Source: Eubacteriaceae bacterium
GTDB taxonomy: Bacteria; Bacillota; Clostridia; Eubacteriales; Eubacteriaceae
Direction of reading: 5' to 3'
NCBI GenBank assembly: GCA_028705955.1
Contig: JAQWCN010000005.1
Location: 1 to 40,672, forward strand
Length of the DNA: 40,672 nt
The position numbers were made by a program, and so were the translations under genes. Below the pieces are notes generated by a model that made no database searches, was not told where the DNA came from, and saw nothing but the letters and a program-made list of their open reading frames with translations. Below, piece by piece: positions 20,905 through 32,407 of the stretch. Numbering within the stretch: position 1 is the stretch's first letter; every line of letters starts with the position of its first letter.

Positions 20905-20975
20905 AGATGACTGAGTGATAATGAATGCATTCCAGAAAAAAAACTGGCATTACCATACAGTTCTATTCAAAATGA

Positions 20976-21614
20976 TCACTCGGGATTGTTTTCCTGTAAA
21001 TCGATAACCACATAACGGTATGGATCTTCGCCTTCACTGTAAGTAAAGACATTTTCGTCATCCTGTAATGTGGCGTGAATAATTCTTCTTTCCGCCGGAT
21101 TCATGGGTTCCAGTGATATCTTTTTATGATAGCGCGTAACCTTAGATGCCATTTTGTGGGAAAGATTTTCAAGTGTCTTCTGACGTTTTTCCCGGTAATG
21201 TTCCGTATCAATAATCACACGAACATAATGTTCCGTTTTTTTATTGACCACCAGACTGGTTAAATACTGGATTGCATCCAACGTCTGACCCCGGCGTCCA
21301 ATCAAAATACCCATATCCTTTCCTGACAATTCAATATTTAAGATATCATCATTGAGTTTACAGGCAATCACACATTGGATACCCATGGAAGCGAGCATAT
21401 CGGTTAAAAAAGACTGTGCTCTCTTTTCAGGATTATCGATGGGTGTCACTTCTACAATGGCTTCCTTTTTTCCAAATAAACCAAATACCCCATTTTCCGG
21501 TACCTGAACAACCTTTGTTTCTACTTCTTCCAGTGTAAGGGTTAACTCAGTTAAGGCCTGATTAATGGCTTCTTCAACGGTTTTCCCTTTTCCTGTTACT
21601 GTTTTACTCATCAA
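20976..21614 (-). CDS. jag: RNA-binding protein Jag/KhpB (EloR)
   Basis: 212 aa; Jag-N, KH (GILIGRRGQTLDAIQYLTSLVVNK) and R3H (MNPAERRIIHATLQDDENVFTYSEGEDPYRYVVI) regions. Confidence 0.93.
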   Translation of the reverse strand: MMSKTVTGKGKTVEEAINQALTELTLTLEEVETKVVQVPENGVFGLFGKKEAIVEVTPIDNPEKRAQSFLTDMLASMGIQCVIACKLNDDILNIELSGKDMGILIGRRGQTLDAIQYLTSLVVNKKTEHYVRVIIDTEHYREKRQKTLENLSHKMASKVTRYHKKISLEPMNPAERRIIHATLQDDENVFTYSEGEDPYRYVVIDLQENNPE

Positions 21615-21632
21615 ACAACCTCCCCTATTATG

Positions 21633-22544
21633 TCAGGATTTATGTGACCGTTCGTCACTATGCGGAATTTTTGTAATTGTTTTGTGACTGGGTGTGACTT
21701 TCTTCCCGGATGCAGGTTGTGTCTTTGGTCTGTTGCCTTTATCCTTCTTCTTTGTCTTTTTACCTATTTGACCATTCATGGCATCCTGTCGCATTTCAGA
21801 CTGTTCTTTAATCATTCGCTTCTTGTCTTTGATATCCTGGCGTTTACTTTCTTCCACTTTTCTTTCGGCTTCTTCAATGGAAATCTTTTTAACCGGTTTT
21901 CTCATAACAAGGAACTGCTGAACAAAGGTATAAATATTCTGAACCACCCAGTAAAGAGACACCCCTGCCGGCATACTGATAGCAAACCAGCCAATCATTA
22001 ACGGCATGATGTACATCATCATTTTTTGAGATGTTTCCGCGGTTTTATCCCCACTGCTTTGCATCTTCATTGTAAATTTCTGGGTTGCAAATGTTAAAAC
22101 AACACACAAAATCGGAAGAATATACCAGGGATCAGGATTCCCTAAATTTGGAATCCACAAAAACTTGGCAGATAAAGCCGATAAGTCACCATTAGTGAAC
22201 ACCCATTTTCCTGGTTCTTTTAAAGCACCAAACAACCCCAGAATAATTGGCATTTGAATCAGCAACGGCAAACAACCTGCCATTGGATTAACCTTATAAA
22301 GTTTATACAACTTCATGGTTTCTGCATTTAATTTTTCAGGATTGTTTTTATATTTTTTTTGCAGATTTGCAAGTTCAGGCTGGATGGCCTGCATTTCTTT
22401 CATGGAATTTGTCTGTTTAATATTGAGTGGTAAAATAATTGTTTTGACCAAAACCGTAAACAGAATAACAGCAACCCCATAATTCTGAACCAAATTATAA
22501 ATTTGAAGCAGAACAAAGCCAAAGGCCTGATATAAAAAATTCAT
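21633..22544 (-). CDS. yidC: Membrane protein insertase YidC/SpoIIIJ
   Basis: 303 aa; NYGVAVILFTVLVKTIILPLNIKQTNSMKEMQAIQPEL, ASGVSLYW-type motif (MPAGVSLYWVVQNIYTFVQQ). Confidence 0.95.
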   Translation of the reverse strand: MNFLYQAFGFVLLQIYNLVQNYGVAVILFTVLVKTIILPLNIKQTNSMKEMQAIQPELANLQKKYKNNPEKLNAETMKLYKLYKVNPMAGCLPLLIQMPIILGLFGALKEPGKWVFTNGDLSALSAKFLWIPNLGNPDPWYILPILCVVLTFATQKFTMKMQSSGDKTAETSQKMMMYIMPLMIGWFAISMPAGVSLYWVVQNIYTFVQQFLVMRKPVKKISIEEAERKVEESKRQDIKDKKRMIKEQSEMRQDAMNGQIGKKTKKKDKGNRPKTQPASGKKVTPSHKTITKIPHSDERSHKS

Positions 22545-22572
22545 TTAGATTGTTATCTCCTTAACAAATACA

Positions 22573-22785
22573 CTATGGAACCGGATCATATCCTCCCGGA
22601 TTAAAGGGATGACATCTCATAATCCGTTTCATCCCCATTATAAATCCCTTAAACGCTCCATATTTTTCAATAGCCTGATAACAATAGGTCGAACATGTTG
22701 GATAAAAACGGCAGGTTTTTGGCAAAACTGGCGAAATAAACCGCTGATACCCTTTAATCATCCAAAGCATAACACGTTTTATCAT
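22573..22785 (-). CDS. yidD: Membrane protein insertion efficiency factor YidD
   Basis: 70 aa; [50 protein letters not shown]. Confidence 0.95.
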   Translation of the reverse strand: MIKRVMLWMIKGYQRFISPVLPKTCRFYPTCSTYCYQAIEKYGAFKGFIMGMKRIMRCHPFNPGGYDPVP

Positions 22786-23127
22786 TTAAGATTTCACTTC
22801 CATCTTTGTTTTATAAAACAGATGTTTCAAAGACTGGTTCAATTCCTGATAACTTGCCTGAACACATCGTTTTTTTGCTATAATTATCAAATCATAACCT
22901 AATTTAAAACAACACCCATTGATGCGAAACGATTCCCGGATACGTCTTCTGATTTTATTACGAACGACGGCATTTTTAGAAACTTTTTTACTGACAATAA
23001 TACCCAAACGATTGGTATCTTTCCTGTTTTTTACGTAGTAAAATTGAAAATGCCTGTTACCGAACTTCTGTCCATGTTGAAAGACATTGTTAAAATCCTT
23101 TTCACCTTTTAAAGAAATCAACGCCAT
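22786..23127 (-). CDS. rnpA: Ribonuclease P protein component
   Basis: 113 aa; LKGEKDFNNVFQHGQKFGNRHF, KNAVVRNKIRRRIRESFR. Confidence 0.94.
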   Translation of the reverse strand: MALISLKGEKDFNNVFQHGQKFGNRHFQFYYVKNRKDTNRLGIIVSKKVSKNAVVRNKIRRRIRESFRINGCCFKLGYDLIIIAKKRCVQASYQELNQSLKHLFYKTKMEVKS

Positions 23128-23155
23128 CTTAATACTCCAATGATGAATTCATTAT

Positions 23156-23187
23156 CAAAAAAGACCGTTTGATTAAAAACGGTCTTC
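23156..23187 (-). terminator. Intrinsic terminator-like hairpin between rpmH and rnpA
   Basis: Minus strand AAGACCGTTTTTAATCAAACGGTCTTTTTTGA: 10-bp stem and T-tract. Confidence 0.75.
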
Positions 23188-23191
23188 TGAT

Positions 23192-23326
23192 TTACGCAGA
23201 TAATTTTGCTCTGCCTTTTTGTCTTCTTTTCTTTAAAATGAGACGACCATTACGCGTTGACATTCTTTTACGAAATCCATGTTCTCTTTTGCGTTGTCTG
23301 ACCTTAGGCTGAAAAGTTTGTTTCAA
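23192..23326 (-). CDS. rpmH: 50S ribosomal protein L34 (TTG start; absent from ORF track)
   Basis: Translation (TTG)[43 protein letters not shown], 44 aa, between dnaA and rnpA. Confidence 0.95.
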   Translation of the reverse strand: MKQTFQPKVRQRKREHGFRKRMSTRNGRLILKKRRQKGRAKLSA

Positions 23327-23388
23327 TTCCAATACCCCCTGTCCTGATATATTAAATCATTATGATTGATTTGCAGTTTTACTTTAAA

Positions 23389-23417
23389 AGTATATTATTA
23401 ATACCGTTTGTTGTCAA
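23389..23417 (-). promoter_or_regulatory. SigmaA-type promoter of rpmH
   Basis: Minus strand TTGACA-17 nt-TATACT. Confidence 0.8.
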
Positions 23418-23493
23418 GAATTATTTCAAAAGTATTAAAATATATTCCGATACAGATTGAACCCCTAAAGATAATTTGATATAATAACTAACA

Positions 23494-23569
23494 GTTTCCA
23501 CAATTTCCACATTTATTTATTCACAATTTATGGATAACTGTGGATAAATCTGGGGATAAGTGTGGAAAA
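23494..23569. promoter_or_regulatory. oriC DnaA-box cluster upstream of dnaA
   Basis: GTTTCCACA (23494), ATTTCCACA (23503), TATGGATAA (23529), perfect TGTGGATAA (23539), TGGGGATAA (23551), TGTGGAAAA (23561). Confidence 0.85.
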
Positions 23570-23610
23570 ACACCCAATTATTGACAAAATAAGGTCTCAT
23601 CTCGTTATTG

Positions 23611-23636
23611 AGATATCAACAGTTGTGTTGATATCT
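23611..23636 (+). repeat. Perfect inverted repeat in the dnaA leader
   Basis: AGATATCAACA GTTG TGTTGATATCT, 11-bp arms, about 40 bp before the dnaA start. Confidence 0.85.
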
Positions 23637-23676
23637 TTCTTAATATTTTATTTATAAACATCAGTCGGAGGTTGCT

Positions 23677-25026
23677 GTGGAGAATTCAATCGAAAAAATA
23701 TGGAATGAAGCCCTTGAAATTATGCAGGACGAAATTCCAGAAGTCAGTTTTAAAACCTGGTTTTCAGAACTCAAACCCATTCAATTTACAAATGACATCT
23801 TTTATATCCAGGTTTATGATTCCTTCAACAAAGCAATCATCGACAGCCGTTACAAAACATTAACCAGTACAACCCTTTCTTATTTAATAAAGAAGGAAAT
23901 CAAAGTTGTATTTGTTTTGGACGAAGATGACATTCCCCAGGATGATCAGGAAGTGCCTCAACCCACTCCCCATGACGAAGAAAAAATAATTGCCGCGTAC
24001 AAAAGCAGTAATATGAATCCAAAATATACTTTTGATAAATTTGTTATTGGTGAAAATAACCGTTTTGCCCACGCCGCCTGTGTCGCTGTATCCGAAGCCC
24101 CATCCGAACGCTATAACCCCCTTTTTATCTACGGCGGTGTCGGATTGGGAAAAACCCATTTAATGCAGGCTATCGGCAATTACATTTTAACCTATACACC
24201 CGATAAAAAAGTCGTTTATACGTCCTGCGAAACTTTTACCAATGAATTCATTGAAGCCATTCAAAATAAAAACAATTATGCATTCAGAAACCGGTACCGT
24301 AATGTCGATATTTTATTAATTGATGATATTCAATTTTTAGCAGGAAAAGACGGAACCCAGGAAGAATTCTTTCATACGTTTAATGCGCTCCATGACGAAA
24401 ACAAGCAAATAGTAATCAGTTCTGACCGGCCGCCACGGGAAATTCCCAACTTGGCCGAAAGATTGCGAAGCCGCTTTGAAATGGGGTTAACAACGGATAT
24501 TTCCACACCAAACTTTGAAACCCGAATGGCGATTCTTAGAAAAAAGGCTGAATCCTACCCTGAAGACATTCCCGATGAAGTCATGAGTTTTATTGCCGAT
24601 AACATTCACTCCAATATCCGGGAACTCGAAGGCGCCCTCACAACCGTCGTCGCTTATTCTAAACTCCATGGGAAAATCATTACGCTTCAATTTGCCCAGG
24701 ATGCTTTAAAAGATTTATTCGTTTCAAAGAAACATACCATTAATTCAGATTATATAAAAGAAGTCACTGCAAAATACTTTAATACCACAATCGAGGAAAT
24801 GAACAGTAAAAAAAGAACCAAATCCATCACAACACCCCGTCAAGTGGCCATGTATCTTTGCCGAGAAATGACTTCCTTGTCGCTTCCTAAAATTGGAGAA
24901 GAATTTGGAGGCCGGGATCACTCAACCGTTATCCACGCTTATCAAAAAATAACTGAAAATATTGAAAAAAATACTGATTTTAAAAATTTAATTGTCCGGA
25001 TATCAAATGAAATCAAAGGTGAATAA
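23677..25026 (+). CDS. dnaA: Chromosomal replication initiator protein DnaA (GTG start)
   Basis: 449 aa; FIYGGVGLGKTHLMQAIGN, LLIDDIQFLAGK, GGRDHSTVIHAYQKI. Confidence 0.98.
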   Translation: MENSIEKIWNEALEIMQDEIPEVSFKTWFSELKPIQFTNDIFYIQVYDSFNKAIIDSRYKTLTSTTLSYLIKKEIKVVFVLDEDDIPQDDQEVPQPTPHDEEKIIAAYKSSNMNPKYTFDKFVIGENNRFAHAACVAVSEAPSERYNPLFIYGGVGLGKTHLMQAIGNYILTYTPDKKVVYTSCETFTNEFIEAIQNKNNYAFRNRYRNVDILLIDDIQFLAGKDGTQEEFFHTFNALHDENKQIVISSDRPPREIPNLAERLRSRFEMGLTTDISTPNFETRMAILRKKAESYPEDIPDEVMSFIADNIHSNIRELEGALTTVVAYSKLHGKIITLQFAQDALKDLFVSKKHTINSDYIKEVTAKYFNTTIEEMNSKKRTKSITTPRQVAMYLCREMTSLSLPKIGEEFGGRDHSTVIHAYQKITENIEKNTDFKNLIVRISNEIKGE

Positions 25027-25034
25027 CCTGCTTG

Positions 25035-25160
25035 TTATCAACAGCTTATCAAGGGATTTATAACACCTTTTCCACATTTGTCAAATCTGCAAACTAAGGA
25101 AAAACAAGCCATCCAGCCTTTATCCACACCCATCACACCCCTTATTATTATGACTACTTA
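25035..25160 (+). promoter_or_regulatory. Downstream oriC segment: DnaA boxes plus DnaA-trio-like unwinding element
   Basis: TTATCAACA (25035), TTTTCCACA (25068), perfect TTATCCACA (25120), C-rich spacer, then CTTATTATTATGACTACTTA. Confidence 0.7.
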
Positions 25161-25220
25161 AAAATATATATCAAAATGAATAATACTAAGGCAGGAAAAA
25201 ACATAGAAAAGAGGATTATT

Positions 25221-26324
25221 ATGAAATTTGATTGTTCAAAAGATAACTTAATCAATGCATTATCATTAGTATCACGGGGGGTTGCCAATAAAACAACAAT
25301 GCCAATCCTGGAAGGAATCCTATTTCAAGTCTATGATAATCAATTATTTCTCACTTCAACCAATTTGGAAATCAGTATTCAAACAGCCATTCCGGCTCAT
25401 ACCGAACAGGATGGCGAAGTCATTCTTCAATCAAATTTTATTTCAGAATTAGTTAGAAAACTGTCTGGTGACGATGTCTTTTTTGAATTGCTTGATCATT
25501 ATCAATTAAAAATGGATTGTCAGCTTTCTTCTTTTACAATTAAAGGATTGCCCACCCGGGAATTTCCAGAATTTCCAGAAGTGATTGATGATTATAATTT
25601 TGTCATCGAATCATCTGAATTGAAATCCCTCATTCACGGAACGATTTTTGCCGTTGCGGTTAAAGAAAATATCCCGGTTCTCACAGGTCTTAAACTTGAA
25701 ATGGAAGACGACCGGATTACCATGATCGCTTTGGATGGTTACCGTTTGGCATTGCGCCGGGGAAAATTAAAAGAAGCGATTAATGAACCGATTTCCATTA
25801 TTATTCCAGGCAAAAGTATGAGTGAACTGGATAAATTGCTGTCCAATGTCAACGGCGATGTCCAGGTTCATCTTTCAAAGACGCAAATCTTTTTTGAAAT
25901 GGGAGTTACCCAGTTTACATCCCGGTTGCTGGAAGGGGAATTTATTAATTATAAACATATTATTCCCAGTGAAAAAAATACTGAAATTGTCATTGAACGG
26001 CGATTACTTCTTGAAAGTGCTGAAAGAGCGGCGCTGTTGGCCCGGGTTGGTAAGAATAATCTGATAAAAATGGAAATTGGTATCGATCAGTTGACATTAA
26101 GTTCCAATGCAGACATCGGAGATGTGAAAGAAGTTATTCCCATTGAAAAAACAGGTGACGAGCTGCGGATCGCCTTCAACTCCAAGTTTGTTATCGATGC
26201 ATTGCGGGTTTTGAATCAGGACAAGATTCTTATTGACATGACGACTCCTGTTGGACCGGCAGTGATCCTTTCCGATGACGATTCGTTTATCTATCTAATT
26301 CTTCCAGTCAGGGTTTCAGAATAA
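25221..26324 (+). CDS. dnaN: DNA polymerase III subunit beta (sliding clamp)
   Basis: MKFDCSKDNLINALSLVSRGVANKTTMPILEGILF, preceded by GAGGATT; C-terminal LILPVRVSE. Confidence 0.97.
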   Translation: MKFDCSKDNLINALSLVSRGVANKTTMPILEGILFQVYDNQLFLTSTNLEISIQTAIPAHTEQDGEVILQSNFISELVRKLSGDDVFFELLDHYQLKMDCQLSSFTIKGLPTREFPEFPEVIDDYNFVIESSELKSLIHGTIFAVAVKENIPVLTGLKLEMEDDRITMIALDGYRLALRRGKLKEAINEPISIIIPGKSMSELDKLLSNVNGDVQVHLSKTQIFFEMGVTQFTSRLLEGEFINYKHIIPSEKNTEIVIERRLLLESAERAALLARVGKNNLIKMEIGIDQLTLSSNADIGDVKEVIPIEKTGDELRIAFNSKFVIDALRVLNQDKILIDMTTPVGPAVILSDDDSFIYLILPVRVSE

Positions 26325-26343
26325 AACACTCAATGCAATCATG

Positions 26344-26389
26344 GTCTATCAGAATAATCCGTTGGGATGGGTTCTGATAGACTTTTTTT
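26344..26389 (+). terminator. Intrinsic terminator after dnaN
   Basis: GTCTATCAGAA...TTCTGATAGAC followed by TTTTTTTA. Confidence 0.85.
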
Positions 26390-26443
26390 ATTGTTGATGA
26401 ATTGAGAGATATTCATAAAGATTATTGTACAATTCATCATTTT

Positions 26444-26476
26444 TTTGATATAATATCAAATATACAAAATTTGTAT
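26444..26476. repeat. Two adjacent palindromes in the dnaN-rlbA intergenic region
   Basis: TTTGATATAATATCAAA (26444-26460) and ATACAAAATTTGTAT (26462-26476); the first contains TATAAT. Confidence 0.85.
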
Positions 26477-26560
26477 GGTTTATTGCGTCTATTTTGCTAT
26501 CTAAAACATTTTCAGAAGAAATAAGTTAAAAAATAGCTTATTAAATTCAAAGAGGATAAA

Positions 26561-26779
26561 ATGGAAAATATTGAAATATATTCAGAGTATATTAAATTGG
26601 ACCAATTGCTGAAATTTGCAGGAATTGTCGAATCCGGAAGTATGGCCAAAGCCATCATTTTAGATGAACAGGTTCGTGTCAACGGCGACGTCTGTACAAT
26701 GCGGGGAAAAAAGATCAGACCTGGAGATTGTGTAGCCGTTGAAGCCATTGGAGAATGGCATGTTTTGGCTTCTCAATGA
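26561..26779 (+). CDS. rlbA: S4-like RNA-binding protein YaaA/RlbA
   Basis: 72 aa; IKLDQLLKFAGIVESGSMAKAIILDEQVRVNG..KIRPGD, immediately before recF. Confidence 0.92.
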   Translation: MENIEIYSEYIKLDQLLKFAGIVESGSMAKAIILDEQVRVNGDVCTMRGKKIRPGDCVAVEAIGEWHVLASQ

Positions 26780-27882
26780 TTATCAAAGCATTGCGTCTGA
26801 ATCATTTTAGAAACTATCAAGAAGAAGTATTTCATTTTTCAGATCATATCAATGTTATTACCGGATCCAATGCCCAGGGCAAAACGAATCTCCTGGAGGG
26901 ATTATTTTTTTTGTCCAGGGGGTATTCTCACCGGGCTTTGACCGTTTCGGATATGGCATCTTTTGAATCCGATCATTTTTTTATTCAAGCAGATCTTATG
27001 AAAGAAACAGTGCATCATAAGATTTGTATTACGTATCAAAATAAGAAAAAGAGCCTGACCGTAGATGATAAAAAAGAAAAATCCCATCAGAGAGTATTAA
27101 AAATATACAATACAATTTTGTTTGAGCCGGATGATCTTCGAATCGTTAAGGCGGGGCCTGAAAAAAGACGGCGTTTTATGAATGAAGAGATCAGCGGAAT
27201 GCTTCCGGGGTATTTGCCGGTCCTGAAAAAATACCGGAAAGTATTGGCGCAGCGTAACGCTTTGTTAAAGAATATCCGCTATTCCCCGTCCATGCGGCCG
27301 CTGCTTGCCGGATGGAATGAACAATTGGTGGATTATGGCGTTAAGTTAATGGCTTACCGGCTGGACTATTTAAAACAATTGAACCGCTCAGCCAAGGCGC
27401 TGCACGATGTGTTAAGTTCAAACCGGGAACAATTGTCTTTATATTATCAGGACAATGTCATTGATCGATTTGTTCAAATGGAAGCCATGCGCGATGCCTT
27501 TATGGAAAAACTTCAGACATCGGAAACAAAGGATATCGAACGGGGAACCACGCATTTTGGTCCTCACGTGGATGATATTATTGTGAAGATTGACGGGCGG
27601 GATGCCAGAAAGTACGCTTCCCAGGGTCAGCAGCGAACAGCCGCCATTGCATTGAAGCTTTCCCAAATGGATATTTATCACGAGCTTACCGGGGATTACC
27701 CCGTCGTTCTGCTTGATGATATATTGTCAGAGCTGGATGCGCATCGTCAACAGAATATTTTATCGATTTTGGGCCGGAGTCAGGCGTTTATCACTTGTAC
27801 TGACAGTCATTTTGCCGGCTATTATGAAGAAGCAAACAAGAAGATCATCCACATTTCAGATGGTCATCAGATTGAGATATAG
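26776..27882 (+). CDS. recF: DNA replication/repair protein RecF
   Basis: IIKALRLNHFRNYQEEVFHF, GSNAQGKTNLLEG, VVLLDDILSELDAHR; ATGA overlap with rlbA. Confidence 0.97.
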   Translation: MIIKALRLNHFRNYQEEVFHFSDHINVITGSNAQGKTNLLEGLFFLSRGYSHRALTVSDMASFESDHFFIQADLMKETVHHKICITYQNKKKSLTVDDKKEKSHQRVLKIYNTILFEPDDLRIVKAGPEKRRRFMNEEISGMLPGYLPVLKKYRKVLAQRNALLKNIRYSPSMRPLLAGWNEQLVDYGVKLMAYRLDYLKQLNRSAKALHDVLSSNREQLSLYYQDNVIDRFVQMEAMRDAFMEKLQTSETKDIERGTTHFGPHVDDIIVKIDGRDARKYASQGQQRTAAIALKLSQMDIYHELTGDYPVVLLDDILSELDAHRQQNILSILGRSQAFITCTDSHFAGYYEEANKKIIHISDGHQIEI

Positions 27883-27889
27883 AATTTAG

Positions 27890-29821
<1,932 letters not shown>

Positions 29822-29843
29822 GGATCGAGTGAAAGGATAATCT

Positions 29844-32375
29844 ATGGATGAAATAGAAAATAATCAGCAAGGCAGAATTCGTCAGGTCAATATCGAAGAC
29901 GAAATGAAAAACTGCTACATCGACTACGCCATGAGCGTGATTATCGGCCGGGCGTTGCCGGATGTCCGGGATGGACTCAAACCTGTACACCGCCGGATTT
30001 TATACGCCATGAGCCAAATGGGGATGACCCCGGATAAACCATTTAGAAAATCGGCGCGTATTGTCGGTGAAGTTTTAGGAAAATACCATCCCCACGGCGA
30101 TTCTGCTGTATATGATGCAATGGTTCGGATGGCCCAGAACTTTTCAACCCGGTACATGACCGTCAATGGCCAGGGAAACTTTGGCTCTGTGGATGGCGAC
30201 GGCGCAGCAGCCATGCGTTATACCGAAGCAAAAATGAGCAAAATCGCCCTGGAAATGCTTCGGGATATTAATAAAGATACCGTGGATTTTATTCCTAACT
30301 TTGATGAATCAGAACAGGAACCGTCGGTACTTCCGGCCCGGTTTCCCCACTTGCTGGTCAACGGTTCCCAGGGGATTGCTGTTGGGATGGCGACCAATAT
30401 TCCACCCCATAATCTGAGTGAAGTGGTCGATGGCACCATTGCGTATATCGATAATCCGGATATAACAACAGAACAGCTGATCAAATATATTAAAGGGCCG
30501 GATTTCCCAACCGGTGGTGTTATTTTAGGAAAAAATGGTATTTTGGATGCGTACCGGAGCGGCCGCGGCCGGATTAAAGTGCGGTCCAAGGTGGATATTC
30601 AGGAAACCAAACGGGGCCGAAAACAGATTATCGTTTCGGAAATTCCCTATATGGTCAATAAAGCCAAACTCATTGAAAAAATAGCCGAATTGGTTAAGGA
30701 TAAACGGGTCGAAGGCATTTCGGATATCCGGGATGAAACAGACCTTAAAAAAGGAATTAATATCGTCATTGACCTCAAACGGGATGCCAACGAAAACATC
30801 ATTCTCAATCAACTTTATAAACATACCCAACTTCAGGATACTTTTGGCATTATCATGCTGGCACTGGTAGAAGGTCAGCCGAAAATTTTAAGTCTCAAAC
30901 AGGTTCTGCATTATTATATTGAACATCAGAAAGAAATTATCACAAGACGGACCCGCTTTGATCTGAAAAAAGCAGAAGCCAGGGCTCATATTTTGGAAGG
31001 TTTGCGCATTGCCCTGGATCACATTGATGAAGTGATCGCTTTAATCCGTGCGGCCCGGGATGCAAAAATTGCCAAGAGCCAGTTGATAGAACGTTTCAAA
31101 TTGTCGGATATCCAGGCCCAGGCCATTTTGGATATGCGTCTCCAGCGGTTAACCGGTTTGGAACGGGAAAAGATCGAAGAAGAATACGCCGAACTCATGA
31201 AAAAGATTGCCGAATTTAAGGCCATTCTTGCTGATGAACAAAAAGTGCTGGGAATTATTAAAGACGAGCTCATCGAAATTAAAAATAAATTTGGCGACGC
31301 CCGCCGGACCAGCTTTGATATCGACGTGGAAGATTTTGATGTGGAAGATCTGATCGAAGAAGAAGAAGTTGTGATCACCATGACCCATGTCGGTTATATC
31401 AAGCGCATCTCCGCGGATACGTACCGGTCTCAAAAACGGGGAGGCAAAGGAATTTCAGCCCTCTCCACCCGGGAAAATGATTTTGTGGAACATCTCTTTA
31501 CCACTTCAACCCATAATTATTTGCTCTTCTTTACCAATAAGGGGAAATATTATCGTCTTAAGGCTTACGAAATTCCGGAAGGCGGACGGACAGCCCGGGG
31601 AACTGCGATTGTCAATATTCTTCAGCTTGATCCTGGGGAAAGTATTACCACAATGATTCAGGTTAAAGAATTCTCGGATGATAAATATCTGATTATGGCG
31701 ACCCGTAAGGGCGTCATTAAGAAGACAGCCCTTTCAGATTATGCTTCCTCCCGGAAAAACGGGATTGTCGGGATCAATTTAAGAGATGATGATGAACTGA
31801 TCAATGTGCGGATTGTAGAAGACGACGAAGATATTATCATGGGCACCCACCGAGGATTTGCCATTCGCTTTAATTCCAGGGATGTTCGCTCCATGGGCCG
31901 GACGTCCATTGGGGTCAGGGGTATCGACCTTCGCAATGAAGATAAAGTTGTGGGAATGGATACCGTCAATGACGGTGATTTTGTCCTTTGTGTGGCGGAT
32001 AAAGGGTACGGTAAACTGACAGTTGCCGAAGAATACCGGGTTCAGAACCGCGGCGGCAAAGGGGTTCAGACTTATAAATGTACCAATAAGACAGGCGAAC
32101 TCATCGGGTTCTGTGTCATGGAAACCGGCGGAGAAATCATGATGATTAACAACCAGGGTGTGGTCATTAAACTCAAGGGTGACGATATATCCAAGGTTGG
32201 CCGGAATACCCAGGGCGTGCGCCTGATGCGGTTAAAAGGCAAAGAACGCATTGCAACCATCTGTAAAGTCCATCAGGAAGGACCAGACGCCGTTGAAGAC
32301 AGCAATCAGGATATTCAGGAAGCAGAATTAACTGTGGAAGAAAAGAAACAAATGACGATTCTGGATGAAGAGTAA
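29844..32375 (+). CDS. gyrA: DNA gyrase subunit A
   Basis: 843 aa; [55 protein letters not shown] box in the C-terminal domain. Confidence 0.98.
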   Translation: MDEIENNQQGRIRQVNIEDEMKNCYIDYAMSVIIGRALPDVRDGLKPVHRRILYAMSQMGMTPDKPFRKSARIVGEVLGKYHPHGDSAVYDAMVRMAQNFSTRYMTVNGQGNFGSVDGDGAAAMRYTEAKMSKIALEMLRDINKDTVDFIPNFDESEQEPSVLPARFPHLLVNGSQGIAVGMATNIPPHNLSEVVDGTIAYIDNPDITTEQLIKYIKGPDFPTGGVILGKNGILDAYRSGRGRIKVRSKVDIQETKRGRKQIIVSEIPYMVNKAKLIEKIAELVKDKRVEGISDIRDETDLKKGINIVIDLKRDANENIILNQLYKHTQLQDTFGIIMLALVEGQPKILSLKQVLHYYIEHQKEIITRRTRFDLKKAEARAHILEGLRIALDHIDEVIALIRAARDAKIAKSQLIERFKLSDIQAQAILDMRLQRLTGLEREKIEEEYAELMKKIAEFKAILADEQKVLGIIKDELIEIKNKFGDARRTSFDIDVEDFDVEDLIEEEEVVITMTHVGYIKRISADTYRSQKRGGKGISALSTRENDFVEHLFTTSTHNYLLFFTNKGKYYRLKAYEIPEGGRTARGTAIVNILQLDPGESITTMIQVKEFSDDKYLIMATRKGVIKKTALSDYASSRKNGIVGINLRDDDELINVRIVEDDEDIIMGTHRGFAIRFNSRDVRSMGRTSIGVRGIDLRNEDKVVGMDTVNDGDFVLCVADKGYGKLTVAEEYRVQNRGGKGVQTYKCTNKTGELIGFCVMETGGEIMMINNQGVVIKLKGDDISKVGRNTQGVRLMRLKGKERIATICKVHQEGPDAVEDSNQDIQEAELTVEEKKQMTILDEE

Positions 32376-32407
32376 TTATTTCCCAGAAAATCGTTCAGGA
32401 GAAAAAG

